Assembly: GCF_002775205.1 (NCBI RefSeq)
Contig: NC_036450.1
Coordinates: 10,706,979-10,770,978, forward strand
Origin: Xiphophorus maculatus
Taxonomy: Eukaryota > Chordata > Actinopteri > Cyprinodontiformes > Poeciliidae
Direction: 5' to 3'
DNA: 64,000 nucleotides
In this document: positions 11,201 to 23,930 of the stretch, in pieces
Layout: each line of letters opens with the position of its first letter
How positions within the stretch are numbered: the stretch's first letter is position 1
Notes under the pieces: model-generated
What the model was told of the DNA's origin: nothing
Database searches by the model: none
What the model saw: the letters and a program-made list of their open reading frames with translations, nothing else
Program-made: the position numbers and the translations under genes

Positions 11201-14200
11201 CTCTAGACATATTTTGAGGTCCTGTAGTTACTAAACCAGACTTTTAAGCCTATGAGCTTAAGATTTGGTTTGACTGTTTTTCAGTGTAGTGGAATGAAGT
11301 GATGTACGTCAAATCTTTAAATCAAACCTTATTATATTTTATCATTGTATTTTTACATAATTCTTGTGTTTTCTTTATATTTGCTCTCAGGAATATGAGA
11401 GCAAATATATATTGGATTATTGTCCACGTCATTCTTCTCCTCTCTGACCCACTGTCCTTATTTTTAAGACTAGAGGATCTGTTCACATTCCTTCCATTCT
11501 TCTGCATAATGGGATAGATATAATATCTATATTCGCCACTGTGACAAAGTGTAAGCTGTCAACATGTAATGCAAAGAATGCAAAGGAATAAAATGGCATC
11601 CTGGACTTTGTATTGTCTACTGTGTCAATAGTCGGTGGAAAAACAAACATATTTTCACCAAGGAGCGGCATTGTTTTCCATATACAGTTTGCTGCCGGGG
11701 CCCTGATGAAATCAGTGTCCATTCGAGTGGCAAACAGCTGAGATTGTTTGTGCTGCCCTGAGGCTGCAGGTGCACAATCAAACCCGAGGGAAGGAAACAA
11801 GCGAGGAGGGGTTTGAATGTGACACAAACAGGAAGCAAGCAGAGTGTTCTCTCTGCTCAGTGGGTCACACAAAAGCTTCATTCTAAATTTTGCTCTGGTA
11901 CAAACTGTTTTTGAGGCCTTTTAGGCACTTACATAACATGGTGTTATGAAAGATATTGACTTGCTTAATTTACCACATTTTTTCCCCCTAAACATTTCTT
12001 TTAAGATCTCGGTCTCCTTTCCCCTTTTTGTTTCCAGACTTTAATGTGAGAACAAATTTGAGTCAGTGAGGGCTCTGGGCAGAGGGCCACTCCAAGTTCA
12101 GGACTTGGCTCTTGGGTTTGAACGAGTTTTGCCAAAGAAAATCTCCTACTTTTATGAAGTCTGTTTCATTTCCTTTTTTAAATCAGACAGTCTGGGGTTA
12201 CAAGTCTTATCCCATAAAGATTTGTGATTGCTCAACTCTTTATAAGGACCCCAAGTTACAATTCTTACTTTGACTTCTTTGAAAACACATTTTCTGAAAG
12301 AAACGAGAAAAGCAAACTTAAAAACACTAATAACACAATTACATTTGAGCAGTTTCTGGAAGATTTGACCCAAGCTACTGATTGATAGGTTCTCAAGTTT
12401 AAAAGTTTTAAAGCATTTTATTTTTAGCCTGCTGACATTGCACAGGAAGTGGGGGCTTCCATGTAAACAAAACCAGAATAAGTGAAAGGAAACAATATTG
12501 ATATTTACTTCTTTTTTTAACATTTTGATACCTAGACAAGGTTTTGATTCTATATGCATAGCTTAGACTTTTTCAATAAAATCTTATAATAAAATTGCAT
12601 GTTGGAAAATCTTTATTGGCAATACACCTTTTTGCATATTTCCACTGTTTTGACAATCTGTTGATGTATCACCCTAACTTTAGCTTTCTCCATCAGATTC
12701 ACGTCAGAGCTGTGGTTGGGTCACTCCAATACAATAATATTACTTCCTGGCACCTGAATCTGCCAAGAATTAAACCCAACAATTTTGTGTTTAACTGTAA
12801 AAGAAGTGAACCTGTGGGGCCTTTGACCTTAATCAGGTTGCAGAACGGACATATGTTCTTATATATTGGTTACCATCTGAATTTATAATACATAGAGTAG
12901 TTTTTATTTTCTCTAATTTATCAATGTATGCTACTTCTATAATTGTATTCTTTGTGTTTTTGTAGAATGGTTTTCTGTGAAAGCCATGAAAAAAAGTTAT
13001 TAGTAATAATTCATTAAAAATGGGCGATGATGCATTGAATCAAGGTTTAATGAATTCTTTACAGCACCAGGAAAACCAAAACAACTTTCATCATGTGTTT
13101 ACGTTATGTACACGTAGTATAGCACAACATTATTATTGTCTGCATGCAAATTGTGAGGTTTGTGTGCGTGTCATTGAGGGTTGACCTGCACACTGTGGGA
13201 ACAGATCCTTTATCCATACAAGGAGCAACAGAAGCTTTGGAGAAGAGGGGAGGAAACGGGTGGGGAAGCTGATGGGGTGGGAGGTCGCCTTTTCAGGGAA
13301 GGACGGAAACGAAAAGAGAACACTCTCTCTGTCTCACAACAAAACCCCTCCCTCCGGCCCGTTCCTTCCCCCCCCCAACAAGTGCACATAGTGCCCCTCT
13401 CCCACAATGAGAGCGCTGCAGCGTGGCACAACAACAAATAGTGCGTCACTAACGAGTCACGGCAGACATTACCGGTCGTCTGCGTTTGCTTGGCTTCTAC
13501 TGAGTCCCGCCACTTCAAATGTGTTTGGAGACGGTTTGTTATGGGAGGGGTCCTGTCTGTGTTTACCTCTCGTTTTGAATCCCTTTAGAAGCTCTCTTCG
13601 CTTACTCTTGTGTGGTTGATTGTATAGTAATCATAGGATTACTTTAAATCAGCTTGGTTTGAGTTTAAACAGCATGTGATGCTCAAACTTCCCCAAAACC
13701 ATTGGCATTTGCAGCTTATTTACGCAACGCAGAAATGCAGATAGGCGATCTTCCAGTTAAGCTGAATGTGCTGAGATAGTACTGTAAAGCTTTAAAAAGT
13801 TTTTTCTAAAACATTCTGGGCAGATGTCAACAATCTCTAAGTTTTTCTTACTTGATTAAAAAGTGTTTTTATAAGATAGAGGGCGATGAGCTACAAATCT
13901 TATCTTGATTCAGCAAATTATGAGCACAACCAGGCCGAGGGTTTACTTCATAAAGCAACAGTTTCTCACTTAAATCTGGGCAGCAACCCACTCTTCAGTA
14001 AACACAAAAAGGGAGGGAACAGTTTGCTTGTTTTTAAAGTGAACTGCTCCTCCAGCTCCACTCATGGGAGTGATTCATGTTCCTGTTGCAAAACAGAGAA
14101 ACAATAGGGAAGAGAGGTTGAAAAGCGAGCAGGAAAACTGAGTAAAAGGTCCATCAAAGGTGAAGCGAATACATTAAAAAAGAGAAGCACCTGTTATTGT

Positions 14201-14700
14201 GGGCTCTCACTGGAAACACCAGGTTTGTTTACACCTCTCAAGCACTCAGCTCTGGTACCATTTACCAGCTCATCCCTAAATGTGCTGTGTGCTCGTTTTC
14301 AGGCATAGCAACTACAGCTGACACCAGAAGTTAACATGAAGTTAACACAGGGGCAACATACAGGGGAGGAATAGTTATGACAATTCTTATTGCCCCTGAC
14401 CAACAGGGGGCCCTCCACAATTTATTTATTTATTTTTTGTTCATAGAAATAAAAATGTAAAAAATTGGGTCCTGTCAATTACAACATTAATCATATTATA
14501 TTTTCAAGGATTGTTTTTAAGCAGTAAAAATTTAATGTTCCCACTCCCAGACCAAAAAACACATATCCATATGTCAGTGATTATTGAAATCACTGACTGA
14601 TCAGTAGTAAAGTTCATGAAGTTAAAACTCCCAACTAACAGTTTTTTCAGACCAGCTTAAATCAAACACAGCAAAATTAGCAATTCAGAGTATCTGATGA
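5260..14700. other. Intergenic desert upstream of the proteoglycan gene
   Basis: No coding exon is supported. All open frames are short, lack matched splice sites and match no family I know. Small features include a (CT)n run at about 9720-9735 and a C-run at about 13368-13377. Distal regulatory elements cannot be judged from one sequence. Confidence 0.45.
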
Positions 14701-14729
14701 GTTTCTATCTCAAGATTAAACTGAAACTG

Positions 14730-14760
14730 GGTTAAACTGAAACTGGGTTTCAGTTTAACC
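14730..14760. repeat. Perfect 14-bp inverted repeat, 3-base loop
   Basis: Arm ggttaaactgaaac is followed by tgg and then the exact reverse complement gtttcagtttaacc. A copy of part of the arm (attaaactgaaactgg) lies just upstream at about 14716-14730. It is a compact hairpin of unknown role. Confidence 0.8.
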
Positions 14761-17700
14761 TTTTGACCCCCAATTTTTTTTTTTTTTTTTTTTTGTCTGT
14801 GATTCTCAGTCACACACTCCTAATTGCTGTCGTTACAATTGGCCCTTTCATATAATGCACACACCCTCTCTGCCTTCCCAGGCCATTGAATGTCTTTTCT
14901 TAAAATACGACACACACTGTTGCACTTTTGAGACTTGTAGTGCTTGTGGAGCTTGTTAGGCTGCAAAAATTGAGAATATTAAACAGTCCTGGGGGGATGG
15001 GTTTGCATTTGATATATGGTTAGTAAATTATGCACACTTTGCACAAAGTTTATTAACCATGATGCTTGTTATTTGCAGTCGTGCTGAGCATTAGGCATGC
15101 TCCTCTGTTCTTGTTCCAAGAAGCAAAGAAAAAGAAGCATTCACAGCCTTCAGCTAAAAAGCTAAGTAAATGTAATACTGCGAAACTACGTCACCATAGA
15201 AAATGCAATTAGATACTGCATGGGAAAAGACCACAAGAAAGCTCCATCAAAAGGAACTTGAAGTTTGCTTTGGGTGTAGCACGGGAAATGTAACTTCGTT
15301 CATGCTTTTAACTTCACCAACAGTCTGACTACATGTATTTTTAAGGCTGGCAGATGGGAACACAGTAATGATTGAACTCTAATCAGCCTCAAAGTTGTGA
15401 CAGAAGACCTTTTCGCTTAACCTACCATGACCTGCACATGTCAGCAATCTCATGTCTGATTATTCTGTTGCTGTAAATGTGTCCAGTTTACACAGAGTCA
15501 GCACAGGACTTGTTTTGTTTCAAAGTCTGTATATTGAGCTAAGCCGTCTGATATGTTGCCGGCTCTGACGGTTTGGAGGTGAGTCAGGCAAGCATCTGCT
15601 GACAGCCATTGTGTTTGCAGACTGACCTTTATCACAGAGATGGAGTGGAACAGTACAGACTCCATATCAATTTAGAGCAAATTGGGCCAGATTTTATTTA
15701 CAACATTGCTCCAGTTCATTGCTGTTTTAACCTTTCTTAGCAGTTCTTTTTAAATACACATTACATGTCAGTTTGCTCAAGTCCTGCACTTTGACTAAGG
15801 CATTGCAAACTTAAACTAATTTCTTTTTCAAACATTCTGTTGTTTGGGAACAATTTCCTAGTAAAGGACAATTCTGCTTGTAGCTTCAGTTGTCGGACAT
15901 ATAGATTCACGTTTGACTCTAGAATACTTTGATGTACAAAATAGGTAATGATCAGCTCAGTAAGTTTAGGTCCTTCACCACCATGCTTAACAGCTGTGAG
16001 GAGCTAATGTGGATTTCAGTGCTGTGTAATGCCAAATTCTTTTGACAGAGAGAAATGCTACAGAAGAAAAGAAAAAGCCATTATATTCAGAATTATTTTA
16101 GAATTTTTCTAAAAATAATGTCATAAATTTTAACATCTAGCATGCTAACTGAAGCCTGTGTGGTCTGAGATTAAGTTCTGCTAATTCTTTTAGCATCTCA
16201 CAGTCCACTTAGAGAAAATTTGAAGGGATGCAGTGCTTTGCAATCTATTTAAGATAGCTTTTCCTTAAATGTTTTCCACTTACTAATGATATCTTATACT
16301 CTAGGCTGATTGGAAATTTCCTTCTAACTGTTCCCAGATTGATGGGCTTCAACAATTCCTTTTTTAAAATCATTGCTGATGTGCATCCTCCTTGCCAAAA
16401 CTCCTACATTTACAGTAGTTATTGTGTTTGCTGATTATCAGTTAATTAAAAGCGCTGCAAGTGTATTTAGATTTTCACAAACAGCTGTTCTATTTGACTT
16501 TGTTTTTGAGTTTGGAGTAATGAAAGAATCATAAATCTGCAAGCCTTTTCATTATGTCCATATTGTATATGTAAAACCCTTGAATTAAAACAAGACATTA
16601 TTTCTTTTAACTACAGTAAAATATATGTGTGTGTGTGTGAGCTGAAAAATGTTGCTTCGTCATACAGAATTTTCCTCAGTGATAATCGCCTGTTTCTCTT
16701 GTTTTGATGGAGCTAAGCTTTGAAAAAGCAGATGAAGACCTCCCAGCGCATTTCCATTTCTTCAGCTTCCTTACCCTTCTTGTAAAATTGTTTCCTCCAG
16801 TCACCTCCCAGACTTCCTCCACTCAATTTCCATTTTCCGTTTCTCATCAGGATGAGTGCTGATCCTGCAGATACATCTTTGTTTTTGCAGATTGTTTTTC
16901 TTTTGGCCCTTTTTGGCTTGAAACCTTAAAATAACTGTAAGACTCAAACAGTTGGTTGGGATATGAGATGGTGGATGCTAAGCCCATTGCTTTTTCCCAG
17001 AGTTACACACATTTATATCAACTGTGTTAAAGTGACTTAAAGATTACATTTTGAATATGATGAGAGATAGATCTGGTGAGTCGTGTCCAATGAGTATGAT
17101 TTAATTTCAGTTCTGATCTATTTATGTGGTTTGAGCTTATGAGAAAATGAGTTAAAAGCGCATTTAACTGAACTTTATATGAATATCTGCTTCATTCATG
17201 TTTTTTTTTCTCAGTAACAGGTCACTCAGTCATACGTATATTGTACAGAAATTACATCCTGTTGTGTTTGCCTTCAGCCAATCAAAGCTTTTCTGCCAGA
17301 CTGGCTCTAATCTTACTTATCTTAGACAAGGGAAGCAGCTTTCAGTTCACTCATACAACAAAACAAACTGAGGAATGGAAACAAGTTGGTTCTGCTGAGA
17401 AATGAATAGAAATGGAAGATTCTAGATGAAATTACAAAATATTCGCTGTAGATGATGCACTATTCACTGGTAGCAAAACCGAATACAAATGTAAAATCCA
17501 GATTCGTGCTCTTACAAGCTAAAAACCAAAGCAACAAAATTTATTGGTGTAATGATTTTGTGTTTAACACATTTTAGGGGAGTTTAGTGAAGCTAAAGTT
17601 TAGAAAGAACTGCCTTGAGCTTTGAAGCTGAATTAATACATTATGAAAGAGAACATTTTAGTCCTGAGGGTAACTTATTGTCAGTATCAGAATGAATGTC

Positions 17701-20700
17701 TTCAAACACTCTTTTGATCAGAATGATACATTGGGCTGGATTTATTATGTTTATTGCAGTTTGAAGTCCAAAACAAAAAACCTTTTCATTAGCACAAATC
17801 CCATCTGTGCTAATGGGATCGGTGGCAGATCTCGGAATAACGGTCAATGACATGTATTAGCTGAGATTCTGGGACGTGTGTGTGTCAACCTCCTCGACTG
17901 CATATTCATAAAAAAAGATTAACTTTTTCAAGGTACAACCTACAGATGAGTTAGTTTCTCATCGAGTCCCCCTTCTGATAACATGTAATTAGTGACCCCA
18001 ATATGTCACTTTTCTGCTAGAGGTAAGTAACAGAAAGCTTTGGAGACTTTTCTGCACTCCTTTACCATCCTCTTCACTCTTGATGTTGGCAACTCATATT
18101 TGAGGTTTTCCTCTCACAGTTCACATTATTTAAGGCTTTGAATGAATAATTTTACTGCAGATGTAGGTGTCAGACGCCTACATCTGGAGCCATTACCTGG
18201 CCTTAGATGAATGGCATGTTTCTTTCCTGTTTGGTAAACTAAAAAGAAAAAAGGAAATTGAGTTTTACCAGTGAAAAAATAAATAAAGTATAAAAATATG
18301 TGAGAATTTATTCAAATGCGTATTCTTTTCAGGAAAAATAATGAAGTAGTTTCTGTTATCAGAAAAAAAACTGTCAGGATCATTAATAATAAATGTGCAT
18401 ATATGTGAATAAATTGTTGCCTACTGGGCAATTAAAGTATGATGATCGTACTTTAATGTCATGCTGATAGCACAAATTGTTATTCATGCTCATTCTTGTG
18501 ATCTTTCCAATGAATATCAGATCATTTTCTTTCAGCAACTGAGCTAAATAATCCTAAATAATCCCTGTGACTCAGTGTGACTCACACTTTCATCACTTTG
18601 CACATACACATATTCACAAAGCCTCTGAGTTTTCCCCAGGGCAAAAGTGACAGCTGCTCTCATATTCACGTTTCACGTATTTTGGCAAAGAAATATCAAA
18701 TTTATTCAAAGCTACATGCACACACGTGCTCTTATGAGCAAACTGCATTATTATAAAGCAGCTAACGAAGCAGTCAAATTAAAAGAAAACAAGCAAGCTT
18801 CAGAATATTCCTACATAGAAACACAAATGTTCACAGATCTCATCACGTTCAGAAAACAACTCTCCATCTTCCTGTTTCTCACTCTGACCTTTCGCTACAT
18901 CGCCTTTCTTTCTATGTTCTTATGCAACCGTAGCTCACAAATACAAAAAGGATGTGTCACTCAATTATTGTATTCATAGATGAAATAGACAACAGGCTTG
19001 CAAGCGTCCTTCCATTAACCTGCATGACTCATTCAGTCTATCTGCACAGGTGCTTAATGCCACAGCATTTCTGTTCTTTTAATAGTTTGTTTAGTGGCTT
19101 AAAAATCAATAGTTGCAATCTCTGTTCTCCCTCTGAAAACTGAAACCATTCCACAGTCAAGCTTGAGCAAATATGCCCAAAGTTTAGGACACAAAAGGTG
19201 AGAGCGGAAGGATGGAGAGCTGGGAACGGATGCCACAGGATGCTGGCATCCGTTTATTTTCCAGAGAGGGAAGCGGCGGGTTTGACTCAATGTTTTCCTA
19301 ACATGTTTGCTTGAACATGCAAAAAAAAAAAAACTGGAGGGAATAGCGGAGACTCTTCAGACTGCTCCATCCACATGTTTGGTGTGTTTTTGTTGTTTTA
19401 GCTGCTGCTGGAGTCACATCAGTCCCAATCCATTATCTCTTCCTGCTTGGTTCAGTTGGCCTGATCCTTAGCCAGGTGGTTCCTGTCTTCTACCTACCAG
19501 ACTCAGGCTGTGGGTGGAGCTCCCACAGAGTCAGTAAACCTTTCTATAGCACATTAATTGTTTGCAGTTAGATTTTTATTAACAACTAGAACTGTTTTTG
19601 CTGTGGACTTTCTGCTTAGTTGCTTTTCTTACTGCTTTTTGCATTTTTTGGCTGGTTTTACCAAGCAGTGTGCTCAGTCCCAGGCTGTTAATTAATCCCA
19701 GCAGTGTTATTGACACAGTTTACAGAAATGTAAATCCCACTGAGCTCAGTTATCAAAACCAGAAATGTGAAAGTGAAAACCAAACACACAACACATGTTA
19801 AGCAATGTAAAATCACATTTTTTACCACTGTGATTTCAACAAACTGATGATATGTGCAGGAATGTTTTATTTATGCAGTTTGGTTTCCATAAACAACAAC
19901 ACTGCGACCTTTAAGCAGTATTTTTTACAGTGCATTTGTCACTAGTAGCTTCAGTTCTCACACAAGTATGGGCCAATAAATTAGTCTGGCATATTGATAG
20001 TCGGCAGTTCTCCAACATTGAACGTTTTGACACGTACTCACTTTCCTTATCATCCACCTCACTGGTGTGTGGTCACATGATGAACTTCTCCCAGCTGTTT
20101 CATTCTTGTTAATTATTGATTTGACTGTAGATTGACGCTAGTTTAGGCAATTAGCTTTTTTCTACAGTCAACTCATTTCTTTTGTTGGTCCATGCAAATC
20201 TGGTTTATTTAAATCGCATGTTCTGTATTTTTGTGATTTTATAGTGCTGTGTTGTAGCTTATTGATTTATTTAACATGTCAACTTTACCCAATGGATGGA
20301 ACATGAAATGATAACATGATTGGTCTGCAGTTGAATTGTTATGAGTGTTAACCAATCAGAAGTTAGGATGCAGTTGACGAGTCAAAGAAAGATTATTTTC
20401 TAATGGAATGAACAACAGAAAATGGGAAATAATTTAATAATTACATAATCTTATGATTTAAATACACAATAAAAGCAACTTTTTAAAGTGGAACTAATGG
20501 TCTTTAATCATTTGTATCTGTAAACATGAATGTTTATTGTTTTTTAAAATGTATGTAATGTGTTTATTACAATCTTATCATAATATTCATTCATATAAAC
20601 TTTTATTTTCTCCTTAACAGTCAATAACAAGCCAGCAGTTTGTAAGAAACTATTTCTTTGCACTGAATATTTTCTTCCATTGAATGTTTGTCCCCAAATT

Positions 20701-21540
20701 AAACGTTGGATTTTTTAGGAAAAAAAAGAAAACATTCAATGCAAAGTTTTGCTACTACAATAACATTTTAAATGGTTTCACACACACAACCATGGATGCC
20801 AATGATTCTGTGGGGAGCTGTAAAATAGAGAATTTCAACAATTTCTGCAGGTTGTGCACTTAGAATCTTTCCAGGCCAGGGAACAGCACTGTAATCCTCT
20901 CAGCGTGGGATTCAGGCTCATTAAAGCACACCGACCCTCTCACCCTGAGAGGATCCATCACCGGCTGAACTGTGACCTATTTTTTGGGTGTGACTCTTTC
21001 TTTTTCAGAGACTTGGTTCCGCAGTCTATTATTCAACATCCTGGGAACTAAACCTAAAATTCTGCACTTATCCCAAGCGCCAGCCAGGTCAGTTTGAAAC
21101 GCTCCAACTCACAAATTCCCATTCATCTAAACATCTTATAAGTAAAACCACTTATCCTTTTTTTTCAGGGTGAGTGGGGGAGCTGGAGCATGTCCCAGTT
21201 TACATTAGAGGTGAGACACTGTATCCTGGATTATCACAGCGCTTTGTGAAAGTTTTTCCTCACCAAGAAGGAAACTAAGTGTCTGATGTGTTTTGTTTAT
21301 TTTTGGCTGTCTCCTAGCAATAAAAACCAGCAGGTTAAACTACATAAACATTGGTGGAAAGGTGGAAAGTACCAATATAATATGCTGTGAAGCCCCCAAG
21401 ACTTTCATTTCAGCTGGGAAGTAAAACATCTGCCAACAGCAGTTTAGTTTAATACCGACTAGAAAAAGAAATATAAAACACCCTGGAGTGGTCCTGCATT
21501 ATACTTATAGTTAACAAGAAAAAAGTGACTTATAGATGTA
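14761..21540. other. Intergenic, nothing recognised
   Basis: No gene is supported. There is a T-run at about 14776-14794 and a (GT)n at about 16625-16638. Short imperfect palindromes are seen at about 17787-17815 and 18158-18186. The longest open frames here (about 110 codons) show no coding signature. Confidence 0.45.
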
Positions 21541-21552
21541 GAGAATATAATA

Positions 21553-22155
21553 TGGTGCCTTGCAAAACTGTTCATATGGCTTGACGTTTTCAAAAAAGCA
21601 GTATTATGTTTTCCAGCCACATAGTATTATTTTGTACCTCAATCAAGAAATTACCTTCAGTTGTTATAAAAATGCACTATATATCAAAATGATTTAAAAG
21701 TAATTTGACTAAAAGTAATTCAACACCTTGAAATTGGGCCTGTCTCTTTAAGAAAGTTCTGCTCTTTCTGGCACGCTGCCTTCAGGATGTCCTTTATTAA
21801 ACCTTTAACAATGTTTTAACCAGCTTTCCACTTATAAGTAGCTTGTATAATGCGCTCAGCAGATGAACAATTCCACAAGGTGTTTGCTAATTGCTGCTGG
21901 CTAGTCTGAAGGAGCTGAGTGAGGGAGCTGCGTCTTGAAGTCCCTCCAAGTGTTTTGCACAGCTGAATGGTTGCCAAGGGAGATTAAAGGATTTCTCAAA
22001 CATGCATGAAAGAATCAAAGGTTCACTCCAAGTGTGTTTTTGATGGGGAAATAACATTATACCATAATGTAAGACTCAAAACAGTCGATTTTACATAATA
22101 CTGCCCCTTTAACATTTTGCCAGTGTATTTAACTGGGACTTTTTTTGTGATAGAC
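21553..22155. mobile_element. Fossil Tc1-like element, left part, interrupted by the composite repeat
   Basis: The segment begins with ggtgccttgcaaaactgttc and ends with a tatttaactgggactttttttgtgatagac block. These match, in decayed form, motifs of an abundant teleost Tc1-like repeat (gcaaaagtattcata...tattttattgggattttatgtgatagacc). It continues at 26222 after the composite. Many substitutions mark it as old. The family assignment is from memory. Confidence 0.6.
22148..22155. repeat. Left 8-bp target-site duplication (tgatagac)
   Basis: These eight bases directly precede the CAGTGGTTCTC end and recur exactly at 26222-26229, just after the far end of the composite. Eight bases is the duplication size of hAT elements. 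They duplicate sequence that belongs to the older Tc1-like fossil. Confidence 0.85.
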
Positions 22156-22613
22156 CAGTGGTTCTCAAACTTTTTTCAGTGATGTACCCCCTTAAAAATA
22201 TATTTTTAGTCAAGTACCCCCTGACACGGGCAAAACATTTTTGGAATTAAAAAGGGGTACAGTGCTGTAAAATCACTGTCTGATTTATTAAAGCCAAACA
22301 ACTTATATCAGTGAACCTGACAAATACATCCATATTGCAAACATTGCATGGTTAAACAAAAAAGAAAAACAGAAGACGGTGACCACCAGGAAGGTATAAA
22401 ACCAGTCAAACCGTTTTATTTTAAAGGATATTGAAACTAAATACTGAATATAAAATTCAGTACATGAACACACATTTATATTTTATCGAACTTTTCACAA
22501 AATAATTTTTCCCAAGACTTGTTATGAGGAGCCTACTGATTATTTAAAGATATTTTGAAAAGCTTCACGTATCCCCTGCAGTACCTCCACGTACCCCCAT
22601 TTGAGAACCACTG
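22156..22613 (+). mobile_element. hAT-like MITE, left full copy
   Basis: This 458-bp copy has ends CAGTGGTTCTCAAACT and TTGAGAACCACTG. Inner sequence next to the ends is also inverted (tgtaccccctt near the left, cacgtaccccca near the right). It is nearly identical to 25746-26221 and to the inverted partial copy at 1-373. There is no open frame of note. Confidence 0.85.
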
Positions 22614-23070
22614 CTCTAGGGTGTCCCTACGCTCTTTCAGGTCTCATACTGATGTTTCCAGTTTTGTTAGAGCCAAATTATAGACAGCGTTTCACCAGGA
22701 GACCTAGAGTGAGGAGCCCCGCCCCTTTCCCCCTTGCGCCTCAGACAGAGTTTGGGGAAGAAAACGGCGGTTGATCTTCGTTCGCTAAAGCTGTTCTTGT
22801 TTACAGGCTTCCCACTCGGAAGAAAGGAGAAGAAGAGACAAAACAAAACAAACATCAATTGTTACAACTGTTTCAATACAGCTGAGACATGTAACATAGG
22901 TATAAAAACCTTTTTTTCTGAGGTAACAGCCTGCGATGTCATCGATGACATCACGTCCGTCCCTGACTGTCACTGATGACATCAGACCGACAAAACGAAC
23001 GTGATGTCATCGATGACATCGCAGGCTGTTCCTTCAGAAGTGCTTGAATAAGACGACCACGTGGTAATGA
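22614..23070 (+). other. Cargo unit A: promoter-like block, exon-like sequence and palindrome
   Basis: It starts ctctagggtgtccctacg and carries a GC box (ccccgcccctttccccc, about 22718). A block follows that is homologous to the exon at 23887-23929 but joined without an intron to gcttcccactcggaagaaag. The ATG of the other copy is altered here (aaacggcgg) and the frame has further differences. A perfect 32-bp inverted repeat follows, then the 70-bp array. It reads like a spliced-form copy of a gene fragment; the source gene was not recognised. Confidence 0.55.
22925..23030. repeat. Perfect 32-bp inverted repeat with nested 18-bp palindrome (copy A)
   Basis: Arms 22925-22956 and 22999-23030 are exact reverse complements with a 42-base spacer. 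Each arm contains the self-complementary GATGTCATCGATGACATC. Stops at the arm ends were checked: the bases just outside and just inside do not pair. The structure could form a cruciform. Confidence 0.9.
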
Positions 23071-23530
23071 GAAGGCCTGTGAAGGCCCTCGCACCGAACG
23101 TGGACGCGAGGGCCTGTGAAGGCCTGGGATCCTTCAAGGACCTGGCCTGTGAAGGCCCTCGCACCGAACGTGGACGCGAGGGCCTGCGAAGGCCAGGGAT
23201 CCTTCATGGACCTGGCCTGTGAAGGCCCTCGCACCGAACGTGGACGCGAGGGCCTGTGAAGGCCAGGGATCCTTGAATGACCTGACCTGTGAAGGCCCTC
23301 GCACCGAACGTGGACGTGAGGGCCTGTGAAGGCCAGGGATCCTTGAATGACCTGACCTGTGAAGGCCCTTGCACCGCCACGTGGACGCGAGGGCCTGTGA
23401 AGGCCAGGGATCCTTCAAGGACCTGGCCTGTGAAGGCCCTCACACCGCCACCTGGATGCGAAGGCATGTGAAGGCCCTGGCCTGTGAAAGCCCTCGCACC
23501 AGCACCTGCATGCGAGGGCCTGTGAAGTCG
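23071..23530. repeat. 70-bp tandem array A, about 6 units
   Basis: The motif gaaggccctcgcaccg starts at 23081, 23151, 23221, 23291, 23361 and 23432, giving a 70-bp period (71 where gccac replaces gaac). Each unit has arms ggccctcgc and gcgagggcc around accgaacgtgga, so it can fold into a hairpin. Most units contain agggatcct, which includes a BamHI site. The last unit is degenerate. Open frames across it on both strands come only from the lack of stop codons in the unit. Confidence 0.9.
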
Positions 23531-23545
23531 TGTAAAAGTAGTATT

Positions 23546-23737
23546 CAGTATTTATTGAAACTAAATACTGAGTATAAAATTCAGTGCATGAACACACATT
23601 TATATTTTATCGAACTTTTCACAAAATAATTTTTCCCAAGACTTATTATGAGGAGCCTACTGATTTTTTAAAGATATTTTGAAAAGCTTCACGTACCCCC
23701 TGCAGTACCTCCACGTACCCCCATTTGAGAACCACTG
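23546..23737 (+). mobile_element. Truncated hAT-like copy between cargo units
   Basis: From about 23554 (attgaaactaaatactg) to the terminal TTGAGAACCACTG at 23737 the sequence matches the right part of the full copies. Its left half and the end of cargo unit A are missing. About 10 bases at the join (ttcagtattt) match neither parent in order and look like filler. Confidence 0.8.
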
Positions 23738-23930
23738 CTCTAGGGTGTCCCTACGCTCTTTCGTGTCTCATACTGATGTTTCCAGTTTTGTTAGAGCCAA
23801 ATTATAGACAGCGTTTCACCAGGAGACCTAGAGTGAGGAGCCCCGCCCCTTTCCCCTTGCGCCTCAGACAGAGTTTGGGGAAAAAGATGGCGGTCGTTCT
23901 TCGTTCGCTAAAACTGTTCTTGTTTACAGG
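23738..23930 (+). pseudogene. Captured gene 5' end: GC-box promoter and first-exon-like segment
   Basis: A GC box (ccccgcccct, about 23839) lies some 45 bases before aaaaagATGGCGGTCG. This matches the YY1-type start context (AAGATGGCGGC) found at many TATA-less housekeeping promoters. The ATG at 23887 opens a short frame, MAVVLRSLKLFLFT, that runs into ACAG followed by gttagt, a good splice donor at 23930. Read through, the frame stops within two codons, as expected of an intron. The name of the source gene is unknown. It could be a hydrophobic N-terminal leader, but 14 residues cannot settle that. Confidence 0.5.

Noticed and set aside
11483-11881. 132-codon minus-strand open frame
   Set aside because: Same reasons; composition is that of the surrounding intergenic DNA.
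12152-12559. 135-codon minus-strand open frame
   Set aside because: No domain, no codon bias, no matching splice sites; expected by chance in a window this size.
23134-23471. Several overlapping frames in array A on both strands
   Set aside because: Same cause as in array B: stop-poor GC-rich satellite, not coding sequence.
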